DNA from: Candidatus Omnitrophota bacterium
Lineage (GTDB): Bacteria > Omnitrophota > Gorgyraeia > S143-82
Assembly: GCA_015494585.1 (NCBI GenBank)
Contig: WGAY01000042.1
Coordinates: 1 to 48,029, forward strand
Reading direction: 5' to 3'
Length of the DNA: 48,029 bases
The notes below the pieces were generated by a model that saw nothing but the letters and a program-made list of their open reading frames with translations, was not told the origin of the DNA and searched no databases. Below are positions 25,281 to 34,350 of the stretch, piece by piece (the stretch's first letter is position 1; the number at the start of each line of letters is the position of its first letter). Made by a program: the position numbers and the translations under genes.

Positions 25281-26835
25281 ACTCAATCGCCCTGGTCTCC
25301 CTTATCAAGATAACCTTTATCTGTCCTGGATATTCCATCTCTGCCTCTATCTTCTTCTTCACATCGTGGGCAAGCAGGGACAGAAGCTTATCGTCAACCT
25401 GACCAGGATCGGCTATAACCCTGACTTCACGGCCAGCCTGAATCGCATAGGCCTTTACAATACCCTTAAATGAAGTAGCTATCTCTTCTAGCTTCTGGAG
25501 ACGTTTTATATAGGTCTCAATCGTCTCGCGTCTGGCGCCCGGCCTAGCAGCACTTATAGCATCTGCTGCAGCCGCTAAAACCGCATATATCGAATTGTAG
25601 GCCTCTTCTTCGTGGTGGGCAGCGATTGCGTTAACCACTATATCCTTTTCTCCATATTTACGCGCCAACTCTGCCCCTATCAGGGCATGTGTACCCTCTA
25701 CGTCGTGGTCTACGGCCTTGCCTATATCGTGCAAGAGGCCAATACGATGGGCAAGGGCAAAGTCCAGACCTAATTCATTTGCCATAACTCCCATAATAAA
25801 TGCCACTTCCTTTGAATGTTGAAGGGCATTCTGCCCAAAACTCGTACGAAACTTCAACGTACCAATCAATTTCACCAGCTCAGGATGCAGCCCGTGTATC
25901 CCTGCATCAAACACCGCTCGTTCCCCTTCCTCCTTTATATTTTCCTCGACCTCTTTTTCAGCCTTTTCCACAACCTCCTCAATACGCGCTGGATGAATCC
26001 TGCCATCGCTGATAAGCTTTTGAAGTGAAATCCGGGCAATTTCCCTACGTACCGGATTAAATCCAGAGATAGTAACCACCTCTGGCGTATCATCTATAAT
26101 GATGTCCACACCTGTAGCCATCTCGAATGCACGGATATTTCTACCTTCACGCCCAATAATTCTGCCTTTCATCTCATCATTGGGTAGGTTGACAACACTT
26201 ATAGTACTGTCTATCGTCTCTTCAGCTGCATATTTTTGTATAGCCAGGGCAATAATCTCTTTTGCCTTTTTCTCTGACGTCTCCTGGATTTCCGTCTCAA
26301 GCTGACGCAACATCTTTGCCTTTTCCTCAAGGAGTTCCTGTTCTATACGATTAAGCAAAAGCTGTCTTGCCTCTTCCTGAGACATCCCCGAAACCTTTTG
26401 AAGTGCGGCCTTTTCCTCTTCTATAAGTCGCGAGAGTTCTTTTTCCCTCTGGGTAAGATTGCTTTCTCTTTCAACGACTTCCCTTTCCCTCTCCTCAACA
26501 ACCCTTTCTTTTGCCTCAAGGACATCCAGCCTGCGGTCTATATTCTCCTCTTTTTGAAGGAGACGTTGTTCAATCTTATTTAGCTCCTCACGGCGTCTCT
26601 TGGTTTCTTCCTCAAACTCGCTGCGCATGCGAAACAAGAGGTCCTTTACCTCTACCTCAGATTCGCGGCGCCTGGCTTGGGCATCCCGTTTAGCCTGCTC
26701 AATTATCTCCTGAGCCCGTCTTTCTGCGTTGTCTATCTGCCTCTTACTTTTTGCCTCATACGTCTTATAACCCACAAAAAAGGCAATAACAAAAGAAATC
26801 AATCCTACTAAAATCACCATAAGCAATCCATCCAT
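25270..26835 (-). CDS. rny: Ribonuclease Y
   Basis: A 521-residue membrane-anchored endoribonuclease that starts mRNA decay. The order is: N-terminal TM (~4-23), long coiled coil (~30-190), KH domain with [15 protein letters not shown] (~225-240), and an HD domain with [10 protein letters not shown] and [17 protein letters not shown] (~345-375; the HD metal residues are present), then [31 protein letters not shown]-type family block. ATG 26835 is chosen because AGGAGG lies 5 bases upstream; a GTG at 26841 abuts that site and is less likely. It lies 33 bases after the folate cyclo-ligase gene. Confidence 0.97.
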   Translation of the reverse strand: MDGLLMVILVGLISFVIAFFVGYKTYEAKSKRQIDNAERRAQEIIEQAKRDAQARRRESEVEVKDLLFRMRSEFEEETKRRREELNKIEQRLLQKEENIDRRLDVLEAKERVVEEREREVVERESNLTQREKELSRLIEEEKAALQKVSGMSQEEARQLLLNRIEQELLEEKAKMLRQLETEIQETSEKKAKEIIALAIQKYAAEETIDSTISVVNLPNDEMKGRIIGREGRNIRAFEMATGVDIIIDDTPEVVTISGFNPVRREIARISLQKLISDGRIHPARIEEVVEKAEKEVEENIKEEGERAVFDAGIHGLHPELVKLIGTLKFRTSFGQNALQHSKEVAFIMGVMANELGLDFALAHRIGLLHDIGKAVDHDVEGTHALIGAELARKYGEKDIVVNAIAAHHEEEAYNSIYAVLAAAADAISAARPGARRETIETYIKRLQKLEEIATSFKGIVKAYAIQAGREVRVIADPGQVDDKLLSLLAHDVKKKIEAEMEYPGQIKVILIRETRAIEYAK

Positions 26836-26868
26836 AGTCACCTCCTATGTCAGCTCTGCAAAGGAGGA

Positions 26869-27423
26869 TCAGGCAGATACAACGCGATGGACCTTCCTAT
26901 CGTAGGAACCAGAGGGAATGGAATCAAATACCTGACAGGAATAACATATACCTATGACAGGCACAGTTTCCGGTAGAGATAAAAGGAACCTATCGTAAAA
27001 CCCCCTGCCACGGCCCAATCTCCTACCAGAGAGATCAAAGGCCCTCCCCGGCACGATTACCAAATCCAACTCTTGAGTTGCAACCTTTTTTCTTTCAACG
27101 GGTTGCAAGACAGAAAACGGCCCGTAGGCAAGCTCTTCCGTAAGCTCACAAGGCAGGATATCAGATCCATCAACTACCGGAACCACCACTTTCTTCCCTA
27201 ACTTCCGTGCCTCTTCAATAATAGGCGTTGTATCTACCTCATCCTTCTTTGCAAGATAAACCATAATGACCTTTGCCCTTATAAACTCTTTCAAGAGCAC
27301 TATTAAATCCCTAATCTTGTTAGAGGCGCAGACCTTCGCCTCTTCAGTAAGCCCAGCAATACGCTTGCTTACCTCCTTTCTTATTGCCTGTTTTTGTTCA
27401 TCCAAATCCATCACCTTTAACAT
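26869..27423 (-). CDS. 5-formyltetrahydrofolate cyclo-ligase
   Basis: A 184-residue member of the YgfA/MTHFS family; it converts 5-formyl-THF to 5,10-methenyl-THF with ATP. The signature GRRLGRGRGFYDRFL (~130-144) is clear, as are the N-terminal KQAIRKEVSKR and the central DLVIVPGRAFD. It is the first gene of the ten-gene leftward operon and lies ~31 bases downstream of a predicted start of transcription. In enterobacteria 6S RNA precedes this gene; nothing resembling it was seen here. Confidence 0.93.
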   Translation of the reverse strand: MLKVMDLDEQKQAIRKEVSKRIAGLTEEAKVCASNKIRDLIVLLKEFIRAKVIMVYLAKKDEVDTTPIIEEARKLGKKVVVPVVDGSDILPCELTEELAYGPFSVLQPVERKKVATQELDLVIVPGRAFDLSGRRLGRGRGFYDRFLLSLPETVPVIGICYSCQVFDSIPSGSYDRKVHRVVSA

Positions 27424-27460
27424 AAATAAACTCCATCATCCGTAACCTATACTGTATAGA

Positions 27461-27490
27461 ATTATAGCACAAACATACTAAAGCCAAAAA
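27461..27490 (-). promoter_or_regulatory. Extended -10 promoter of the folate-rny-dxs-queH operon
   Basis: TATAAT at 27466-27461 on the minus strand is preceded by TGC (27469-27467), giving a perfect extended -10 (TGnTATAAT). The -35 region is weak (TTTTGG/TTGGCT around 27484-27490). Predicted leader ~31 nt to ATG 27423. Confidence 0.68.
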
Positions 27491-27554
27491 TAGTATTTGC
27501 CAACCTCCTCAGCCCTTTAGGAACTGTACTTACAAAACCATTTAACTCCAGATA

Positions 27555-27583
27555 TTGCCAATCTTAACATTAAGTGATAGAAT
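27555..27583 (+). promoter_or_regulatory. Promoter of the plus-strand glycosyltransferase-methyltransferase operon
   Basis: TTGCCA (27555-27560), a 17-base spacer, TAGAAT (27578-27583), with TGA giving an extended -10. Predicted initiation is at ~27590, so translation should start at ATG 27604 and not at GTG 27574, which would lie upstream of the transcript. Confidence 0.65.
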
Positions 27584-27603
27584 GCATACCAAAATCCTAT
27601 AGA

Positions 27604-28386
27604 ATGGAAAGACAGCAAAATATACACAACAAATCATATGGCCTTTCTATAGTGATACCTATGTACAACGAGGCCAGCAACTTAAGACCCCTAGTCTTAG
27701 AAATAGGGGAAACATTCAAGTCGCATCGTATCTACAAAGACAACCTAGAGATCATTATCATAGACGATGGCAGTAGCGATAACACCTTAGAAGAAGCTAG
27801 ATCACTACTTAAAAACCTACCTATTCTCAAGGTAATACGTCACAAAACTAGATACGGCCAGAGTGCTGCCCTCTATACCGGCATATCTAATGCCAAGTTC
27901 GATACAATTGTAACCATGGATGGAGATGGCCAAAATGATCCCAAAGATATTCCCAAACTAATAAAAGAATACATTAAATATAAAGAGCTCGGCTCTAAAA
28001 TAATGATAATAGGCAAAAGAGTCTATAGAAAGGACAAACTATCGCGAAAGCTGGCATCTTTAGTCGCTAATACCATCCGAAATCTATTGTTAAAAGACAG
28101 CACCCCGGATGTGGGCTGTGGCCTGAAGGTCTTTTCAAAAGAACTATTTCTGAATTTCCCATATTTCGATCATATGCATAGGTTCATATCAACGCTCGCA
28201 ATTCACTTAAATGCAGAGGTAATATCTATACCAGTACATCACAGACCAAGATTAAGCGGTAAAACAAAATATCGCACCTTTTCTAGAATGCTGGAAGGGA
28301 TAGTAGATCTCTTCGGCGTGTGGTGGCTGTTGAGCAGGTACAACCTGCCACAGGTAAAGGAGATAATCCCTAAAAATGAAGCTTGA
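27604..28386 (+). CDS. Dolichol-phosphate-mannose-synthase/ArnC-like glycosyltransferase (GT2)
   Basis: A 260-residue GT-A enzyme: LSIVIPMYNEASNLRPLV (~12-29), IIIIDDGSSDNT (~48-59), nucleotide/metal site TMDGDGQNDPKDI (DxD-like, ~105-117), and the DPM1-type tail FDHMHRFIST plus HHRPRLSGKTKYRT. Such enzymes transfer a sugar from a nucleotide donor to a polyprenyl phosphate at the inner membrane. It has no obvious C-terminal TM pair, unlike ArnC/GtrB, so it would act peripherally. ATG 27604 is chosen from the promoter position. It overlaps the next gene by 11 bases; the following LAB_N and ArnT-like genes complete a lipid-glycosylation trio. Confidence 0.92.
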   Translation: MERQQNIHNKSYGLSIVIPMYNEASNLRPLVLEIGETFKSHRIYKDNLEIIIIDDGSSDNTLEEARSLLKNLPILKVIRHKTRYGQSAALYTGISNAKFDTIVTMDGDGQNDPKDIPKLIKEYIKYKELGSKIMIIGKRVYRKDKLSRKLASLVANTIRNLLLKDSTPDVGCGLKVFSKELFLNFPYFDHMHRFISTLAIHLNAEVISIPVHHRPRLSGKTKYRTFSRMLEGIVDLFGVWWLLSRYNLPQVKEIIPKNEA

Positions 28387-28657
28387 CACTATATGGTTAA
28401 CTATTGGATTTCTCGGTCAAGGCATATTTTCTGCCAGGTTTATCCTACAATGGCTTTACAGCGAACGGGCTAGAAAAAGCGTCATCCCAATTGCATTTTG
28501 GTACCTCAGCCTTGGTGGGAGTATTTGTTTGCTACTCTATGCAATTCATAGAAGGGATCCAGTATTTATTGTTGGACAATCCTTTGGAATATTTATATAT
28601 TTGCGAAATCTTTATTTTATCCACAAACAAACAGAAAAAAATGAAGCAGATACTTAA
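28376..28657 (+). CDS. Lipid A biosynthesis N-terminal domain (LAB_N) membrane protein
   Basis: A 93-residue protein with three TM segments and the LAB_N pattern: GFLGQGIFSARFILQWLYSE (~11-30), SVIPIAFWYLSLGGS (~35-49), RRDPVFIVGQSFGIFIYLRN (~59-78). The domain is related to SWEET/PQ-loop half-transporters and is found beside polyprenyl-phosphate sugar transferases; a role in moving or presenting the lipid carrier is suspected, not proven. It overlaps the genes on both sides (11 and 17 bases), so the three are tightly coupled. Confidence 0.9.
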   Translation: MKLDTIWLTIGFLGQGIFSARFILQWLYSERARKSVIPIAFWYLSLGGSICLLLYAIHRRDPVFIVGQSFGIFIYLRNLYFIHKQTEKNEADT

Positions 28658-30272
28658 AAAAGCTGACTTTCTACTGTTATGGTCCAGTCTTGCAATATGC
28701 GCTCTGTTTTCCAGACCCCTTATGCCAATAGATGAAACCAGATATATATCCGTTGCCTGGGAGATGTTGACACACAAACATTTTCTAATCCCCATACTCA
28801 ATGGGACACTCTATGCACACAAACCACCCCTTTTATTCTGGCTTATAGACATAGCTTGGTCAATCTTCGGACCAGTGTTATGGATTGCAAGGCTCATACC
28901 AATGCTAATATCCCTGGCCGATCTTTTCCTCGTCCAATATCTAGCAAGGCAACTATGGCCAGATGCCTCTAATGTAGGTCATAGATCAACCTATCTTTTA
29001 TTGGCCATGCCACTATGGGCAATATGGAATACACTGGTAATGTTTGATATGCTGCTTATATTTTTCATCTTAATTGGCGCCATATCCATCGTAAGACTTG
29101 CCCAGGGGGAAAATGCAGGCCTATGGAACTACACCTTTATAGCCTTGGCTACAGCAGGCGGTATAATGACGAAAGGACCTGTCTTTCTTATACATATCAG
29201 TGCTATCATCATCGCATACATTCTCTCTTTTGGGAAAACTACAAAAGAAAAAACAAAAATAAAACTAAAACTAAAGGAGATCCTCCTATCCATCTTGGTC
29301 GGTACCATCCCTGTTATCCTATGGTTAGTAATTGCTATTAGCCATGCAAACAATGCTTATGCTACAGAAGTATTATGGCATCAAACAATTGGAAGGGCGA
29401 TGCATTCATTTGCCCATGCAAGACCATTCTGGTGGTACCTAGTCTTGTTACCACTCATCTTTTTCCCCTGGATATTCTCTAAGACACTCTGGATCCATCT
29501 TTTTAGTTCACAATTAGACAAAGGAGAACAATTCTCAAAGATATGGTTCCTTGCAACAATTATTATCTTTTCTATGATAAGCGGCAAACAAGGCTATTAT
29601 CTCCTACCATCATTTATCCCCTTTGCCCTATTTCTAAGTCGTCAATACGATAAAGACCCAAAAATGCTGTCCAATATGCCCTGGATAATATCTATCATCG
29701 TCCTTGCTTCATCTATAATGTTAACTGCGACTACGATTCTAACGCATATATACCTACAACGCCTTCCATTTGATTTACAGATAATAGTAAACCGCATATC
29801 AATCAGCGACTGGCTTATCTTTATACCTCTAGGTCTGATAGGTCTTTACGCAAGCAAAAAAACAAACGATAGTCCAAGACTTTCTGCCTACCTCATAATA
29901 GGAACAATAATTCTATTCCACATCGGAGCACTGCGCAATGTCTTAGCATTATATGACATATCATCCACCGCAAAACTACTAGGGCGATATCAAAGGGAAG
30001 GGATGGAAATAGCCATATGGCCTGGTAGATATGCCGGCCAATTTAGTTTTCTGGGAAAATTGAAGAAGCCCCTGACCGATATAGATGATAAAAAAGCCGC
30101 ATTAAAGTGGGCCCAAACACACAAAGAAGCAATAATTACAGCCATCTCAAAGGAAAAAGACAAATTATTCTACAAAACACCGCCATTGTTCACACAACCA
30201 TTTAGAGGAAAAAATATTTACATATGGAACACAACTGCTATAATAGATAAAGAGGGGAAACAATACCCGTAA
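28641..30272 (+). CDS. ArnT-like (GT83) integral-membrane glycosyltransferase
   Basis: A 543-residue GT-C protein with about 12 TM segments. The N-terminal acidic loop motif PIDETRYISVAWEM (~26-39; catalytic-type Asp/Glu) and HKPPLLFWLIDIAW are the hallmarks of ArnT/GT83 (PMT superfamily). It should transfer a sugar from polyprenyl phosphate to a lipid or glycan on the periplasmic face. A longer frame from 28404 lies within LAB_N and is rejected; ATG 28641 gives the standard N-terminus. The acceptor is unknown: lipid A genes are not in the window. Confidence 0.9.
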   Translation: MKQILKKADFLLLWSSLAICALFSRPLMPIDETRYISVAWEMLTHKHFLIPILNGTLYAHKPPLLFWLIDIAWSIFGPVLWIARLIPMLISLADLFLVQYLARQLWPDASNVGHRSTYLLLAMPLWAIWNTLVMFDMLLIFFILIGAISIVRLAQGENAGLWNYTFIALATAGGIMTKGPVFLIHISAIIIAYILSFGKTTKEKTKIKLKLKEILLSILVGTIPVILWLVIAISHANNAYATEVLWHQTIGRAMHSFAHARPFWWYLVLLPLIFFPWIFSKTLWIHLFSSQLDKGEQFSKIWFLATIIIFSMISGKQGYYLLPSFIPFALFLSRQYDKDPKMLSNMPWIISIIVLASSIMLTATTILTHIYLQRLPFDLQIIVNRISISDWLIFIPLGLIGLYASKKTNDSPRLSAYLIIGTIILFHIGALRNVLALYDISSTAKLLGRYQREGMEIAIWPGRYAGQFSFLGKLKKPLTDIDDKKAALKWAQTHKEAIITAISKEKDKLFYKTPPLFTQPFRGKNIYIWNTTAIIDKEGKQYP

Positions 30273-30275
30273 AAT

Positions 30276-31121
30276 ATGGACAAGCTATTTTTCAAAAAGA
30301 CATATCATATTATAGTCCAAAGAGTTTCAAAACAAAGACTACACCGTAGGCCTGAACCAGAATCTTCAATAGATGATCAAGAAATAATCAAGGGCAACCT
30401 TAATGATGGACTCAATGGCAGCCTGGCAGTAGTCTATGGCATTATCTCCACCATCTTAGACAGATACGATTTCGATAACCCCAGAAACGCCCTCGATATA
30501 GGTACAGGAACCGGCGTATTACTTGCCAAACTCGCTCAACTCTTTCCCGAAACCTCCTTTACAGGAATAGACATCTCTCAGGCTATGCTAGAAATAGCGC
30601 AAGAAACAACAAAGAAATATAAGAACATCTATCTCATGCTGTGTAACTTACATAACCTAAAGGCAACATTTGACGGGAAAACATTTGACCTCATTACCTG
30701 GTCATTGGGCCTACACCATCTAAAAAACAATGAAGAGGCCAGCAAAACAATCTCTATGCTTACAGATCTCCTATCTCCTCGCGGCAGGTTATTTATATTC
30801 GATATAGAACGACCAAAGACACTTTCTGGAGCAAGGTTCCTCGCAGATACCTTTAACAACAAATATGGCTATCCGTATTATCAAGATTCACTCAACTCAT
30901 ACCTTGCCGCCTTCTCCTATCAAGAAATGGAAGAAATAATAAAGGCTGCTTCTGTCAAGACCTATCTGCATAAACGCCCCTTTTTCATAAACATATTCCA
31001 ATATGTAATTATTCCTGGAGCAAGAATTAAACCTAAAGCCCAAAGACATAGACCAGAATTTCACTATCAGGGAAACCAGCTTTTCGACTATAAACTGCTA
31101 AAACTGGCATTTGGCCTGTAA
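30276..31121 (+). CDS. Class I SAM-dependent methyltransferase
   Basis: A 281-residue protein with a Rossmann methyltransferase core at ~65-190: motif I ALDIGTGTGVLLAKLA (~71-86), motif II FTGIDISQAMLEIA (~95-108), post-motif FDLITWSLGLHHLKN (~138-152) and GRLFIFDIERPK. Residues after ~200 form a family-specific C-terminal region of basic character. It starts 3 bases after the ArnT-like stop and so probably modifies the product of that pathway, or a linked lipid. The substrate cannot be read from the sequence. Confidence 0.88.
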   Translation: MDKLFFKKTYHIIVQRVSKQRLHRRPEPESSIDDQEIIKGNLNDGLNGSLAVVYGIISTILDRYDFDNPRNALDIGTGTGVLLAKLAQLFPETSFTGIDISQAMLEIAQETTKKYKNIYLMLCNLHNLKATFDGKTFDLITWSLGLHHLKNNEEASKTISMLTDLLSPRGRLFIFDIERPKTLSGARFLADTFNNKYGYPYYQDSLNSYLAAFSYQEMEEIIKAASVKTYLHKRPFFINIFQYVIIPGARIKPKAQRHRPEFHYQGNQLFDYKLLKLAFGL

Positions 31122-31179
31122 AACAAAAATGCCCAGAGGTCACAATACAGAACAGTGCAACATATAAAAAGGCCAAACC

Positions 31180-32757
31180 CTATAATCTACTATGGGCCGT
31201 CTCTATTATCTCTTTTAAGAAAGGATAATCCACCTTAACAAAGGCATTGATGAGTTGCTTAGTAAACCGGGAGTGTTCCTCATTCAATAGAATAGCCGCA
31301 AGGACATCATAATCCTGCACACCTATAGGCAGACCAAGTTCCTGGGAGACCACACCACAAAACCTCTCAAATGCATTTACGATATCCTCATATTTCACTT
31401 CTTCAGCGGGTTTGCCCATCAAATCATAAGTAAAAGGAAATGGCCGCCAGTAACGTATCGGCAGGATATACTTTACAGGATAGACAGGAAACACCTCGTC
31501 ATAATCCGGATGCATCTTTATCCCGTATTCCTCTGGCTTGAATCTCCATTCAGTCATAGGATATACTCCGGCAGGCTGGAGAAGCACACTATCCAGATAA
31601 GGCCTTATCTCCCGCAATCTTGCCAAGGTATTTGCCATTGATTCCTCTGTCTCACCTGGTAGAGGAAAGATAAAACTACCTATAGTAAATATTCCTGCCT
31701 CATGACATCGCCTAAGTGTATTTTTCAGGTTATCATAGGGATGGACTTTCTTTATGCTTTGCTGCATATTATCATCTAGCGTCTCTATCCCAAAGAACAA
31801 GGCCTCAACCCCGGCCTTTCTCAATAATTCGAAATCATCACTGCTGTTGACATCCAACCTCGAGAATCCAGAAAAGTGCAGGCCATACTTATAAAGGCCC
31901 CTGTTCATAATCTCCTCAGCAAACCTCGTCAAGGCCATAAAAGGAGGGGTAGAGTCGACTATCCTAAAATAACGCGCATTATATTCTTTGATCAAATATT
32001 CCAGCTCATCAACCGCCCTAGGGATATCCTTGGCAACTACATCTATACCGTAACTTGCAGGCCGCATACAAAACGGACAGGCAAACGGACAGGCCTCATT
32101 AGAAAGGGCAATAGGATATATCGGAAACTTCCCTCTTATGTTCTGATATATATCCTCTCCATAAAGGGGGAAGGGAAGGGAATTTATATTACTCAAGACC
32201 TTTTGATGCGTAAACTTTATCTTTCCTTCATAAAAACATATCACATTAGGAACCTCATAGATAGCAGATCCCCTGGCTATCAACTCTACCCCTTCATAGC
32301 CCAGACCATACATAACAGCATCTATATGCGGGGCTATCTTCAAAAGTCCCTCCCTTATCCTATCGGCACCCTGGCCTATAGCGTATATGGCTATATCCGG
32401 GACAAGCTCCTTTACACGCCTGGCCAGCTCAACGGAAAACTTAAAACCAGGCCCTCGCCAGAGATTTAAGAAAATAACATCAAAATCTCCCCTCGCTATA
32501 GACTGGGCCTCTTTCTCCAGGAGATCTAGATACTCTTTTGATTGATCTGTATCATAAAACTCCAGCCTCTCTACTTCCTGAGCAATGGCAGGAGGATAAG
32601 ACAGAAGGGTATATATATTAGCACCATCTCGAATCTCTACATACTTGCCAAGAGACTTCAGTATCCCAGCGATTACCGCAAATCTCTCATTAGGGATAAG
32701 ATCCGATAAGTCATTCGCCCTGCCCAAGAAATTATACACTAGAAACCTCTCAACCAC
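31180..32757 (-). CDS. B12-binding-fold radical SAM protein
   Basis: A 525-residue protein. The N-terminal ~170 residues look like a Rossmann B12-binding fold (FDVIFLNLWRGPGFKFSVELA, DAVMYGLGYEGVELIA) but lack the DxHxxG cobalt-ligand motif. The radical SAM core starts ~200 with SNEACPFACPFCMRPASYG (CxxxCxxC for the 4Fe-4S cluster), followed by FSGFSRLDV, ALFFGIETLDD and GSFIFPLPGETEES. The C-terminal ~120 residues are specific. The start is GTG 32757, with AGGGGGA upstream. It is transcribed away from the adenylating-enzyme gene. Related proteins methylate or rearrange lipids and antibiotics; the substrate here is unknown. Confidence 0.9.
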   Translation of the reverse strand: MVERFLVYNFLGRANDLSDLIPNERFAVIAGILKSLGKYVEIRDGANIYTLLSYPPAIAQEVERLEFYDTDQSKEYLDLLEKEAQSIARGDFDVIFLNLWRGPGFKFSVELARRVKELVPDIAIYAIGQGADRIREGLLKIAPHIDAVMYGLGYEGVELIARGSAIYEVPNVICFYEGKIKFTHQKVLSNINSLPFPLYGEDIYQNIRGKFPIYPIALSNEACPFACPFCMRPASYGIDVVAKDIPRAVDELEYLIKEYNARYFRIVDSTPPFMALTRFAEEIMNRGLYKYGLHFSGFSRLDVNSSDDFELLRKAGVEALFFGIETLDDNMQQSIKKVHPYDNLKNTLRRCHEAGIFTIGSFIFPLPGETEESMANTLARLREIRPYLDSVLLQPAGVYPMTEWRFKPEEYGIKMHPDYDEVFPVYPVKYILPIRYWRPFPFTYDLMGKPAEEVKYEDIVNAFERFCGVVSQELGLPIGVQDYDVLAAILLNEEHSRFTKQLINAFVKVDYPFLKEIIETAHSRL

Positions 32758-32774
32758 CTTCTCCCCCTTTTTGT

Positions 32775-32803
32775 TTGTAATTATATTATCACAATTGTAT
32801 AAT
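32775..32803 (+). promoter_or_regulatory. Promoter of the adenylating-enzyme/GNAT operon
   Basis: TTGTAA (32775-32780), a 17-base spacer, TATAAT (32798-32803). The predicted transcript starts ~14 bases before ATG 32824. It lies in the 66-base divergent gap shared with the radical SAM gene. Confidence 0.6.
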
Positions 32804-32823
32804 GAAGTAAAAAAAGAATTATT

Positions 32824-34350
32824 ATGGGATGGGGGTTATATTTTCTTCTCTATTACCTATCAGGACTCAGGTCAGCGCTGGCAATACTTGAGTTCGCATA
32901 TAGACACTATGGAAAAGATACATTTGCCGTAGATGTAGACGAAAATCGATCTATATCATACAAGGAATTATATGAACAGGCTTCCTTCATAAGCAGCAAT
33001 ATCATCTCAAAGGTAATATCTCAACACCAGCCTGTTGCCTTTATTGGCAAGAATTCTATAGATTATTTCTTAATCCGATGCGCATCTATTATTTCACAGA
33101 GGCCCTTCTTAGCACTACATCACCACTTGGACAGAGAAACCATATCGAATCTTCTGGCAAGCACCAATTGCAATCTTCTATTTTATTCCTCAAACATAGA
33201 TACCCATCAACTGCCCGAAGACAAAGACATTACAGTTTTAGATGTCCGTGCTAATTCCCCTATCAATATATCAAAAACACAGAATAAACATACCAACAGA
33301 CAAAACTATACCTATAACCTCAGCTCAGCTACTACTGCCAGGCAACCAAAGATAATAAAGATATCAGAAAGGGCATGGATAAACTCTCTATATAACTACA
33401 TTCGTATCCCTGAAAAGAAGGCCCGTAAAAAGACAAGCTTTCTCTGTATGCCTCCTTTCTCTGGCGCAGGTTCTGTTACGTTTCTCCCTATGCTCTTAAG
33501 CGGCGGGCGTTATATCATCACTAAGCAAACCCAACCATCCGACATATACCGAGTAATAGAGGAAGAAAGCATAGACACAACCTATATGCCACCCGCCTTT
33601 TTTTCACGCTTTATAGCATTTTGCAAACAGAAAGGATTGAGGCCTGCTTGTGAAATAATAGTGGGATCGGATAGGATTAATCCAAATGCCATAAAGACAG
33701 CCATCCAGGAAATAGATCTAAGGCTAACTGTATCCTATGGTATGGCGGAGGTCTTGCCTCCTCTTACCTCATACATCCCAAGCCAGCACGACAACTTCGA
33801 AAGGCTTTGTTCAGTAGGCAAGGTCAATCCTACGGCAAACATCCAACTTGATCTATCCCATAATATGAGTTTTAAAAATAAAGAGATTGGGCGTATCAAA
33901 GTAAAGGCCACTACTATGGCCGACGGCTATCACAATAATTCACTCCAAACAAAGAGAGCCTTTAGAGAAGGCTGGTTTCTTACAAATGACTTCGGTAGGT
34001 TCGATAAATATAACTACCTGCATATACTTGGCAGGGATATTGAGATATTAACCCTGAATGGCAGACAGTTTTTTTCAAAAGAGATAGAGGATGCGATTGC
34101 CGAAAAGCTGGAATATATACTAAATATGAGATGTATAGATAATAGCGAAGGGGATCTCACTATTTTTATCGAGGAAGACTCTCTGCTAGAAAGGGATAGG
34201 AATAAAACAGAGATAGCGCATATAATAAAAAGAATCGTCCAGAAGCAATTTTCAGTTGATTGTAGCGTGAAATTTATCGATAGCCTACCCACTACATTTG
34301 CAGGTAAAATAGACTTATTGGAACTCAAAAGGATTGCTTATGGAAGATAA
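32824..34350 (+). CDS. Divergent adenylate-forming (ANL superfamily, AMP-binding) enzyme
   Basis: A 508-residue ANL-family protein: RSISYKELYEQA (~40-51), the A3/P-loop region SSATTARQPK (~157-166; family SSGTTGxPK, so both glycines are Ala/Arg-shifted), A5 VSYGMAEV (family YGxTE), A7 GWFLTNDFGRFDKYNYLHILGRDIEILTLNG (~378-408) and A10 FAGKIDLLELKR with the catalytic-type Lys. The family activates carboxylates as acyl-AMP and passes them to CoA, a carrier protein or an amine. The weakened A3 and A5 motifs leave it open whether it still adenylates. No carrier-protein gene is adjacent. It overlaps the following GNAT gene by 11 bases, so the two are coupled. Confidence 0.85.
   Translation: MGWGLYFLLYYLSGLRSALAILEFAYRHYGKDTFAVDVDENRSISYKELYEQASFISSNIISKVISQHQPVAFIGKNSIDYFLIRCASIISQRPFLALHHHLDRETISNLLASTNCNLLFYSSNIDTHQLPEDKDITVLDVRANSPINISKTQNKHTNRQNYTYNLSSATTARQPKIIKISERAWINSLYNYIRIPEKKARKKTSFLCMPPFSGAGSVTFLPMLLSGGRYIITKQTQPSDIYRVIEEESIDTTYMPPAFFSRFIAFCKQKGLRPACEIIVGSDRINPNAIKTAIQEIDLRLTVSYGMAEVLPPLTSYIPSQHDNFERLCSVGKVNPTANIQLDLSHNMSFKNKEIGRIKVKATTMADGYHNNSLQTKRAFREGWFLTNDFGRFDKYNYLHILGRDIEILTLNGRQFFSKEIEDAIAEKLEYILNMRCIDNSEGDLTIFIEEDSLLERDRNKTEIAHIIKRIVQKQFSVDCSVKFIDSLPTTFAGKIDLLELKRIAYGR

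Noticed and set aside
28404-28640. A longer N-terminus for the ArnT-like protein
   Set aside because: This stretch is the LAB_N gene read in another frame; the family N-terminus begins at ATG 28641.
31112-31178. Inverted TTTGGCCT / AGGCCAAA between two convergent genes as a bidirectional terminator
   Set aside because: The arms are ~50 bases apart, and no U-tract follows on either strand.
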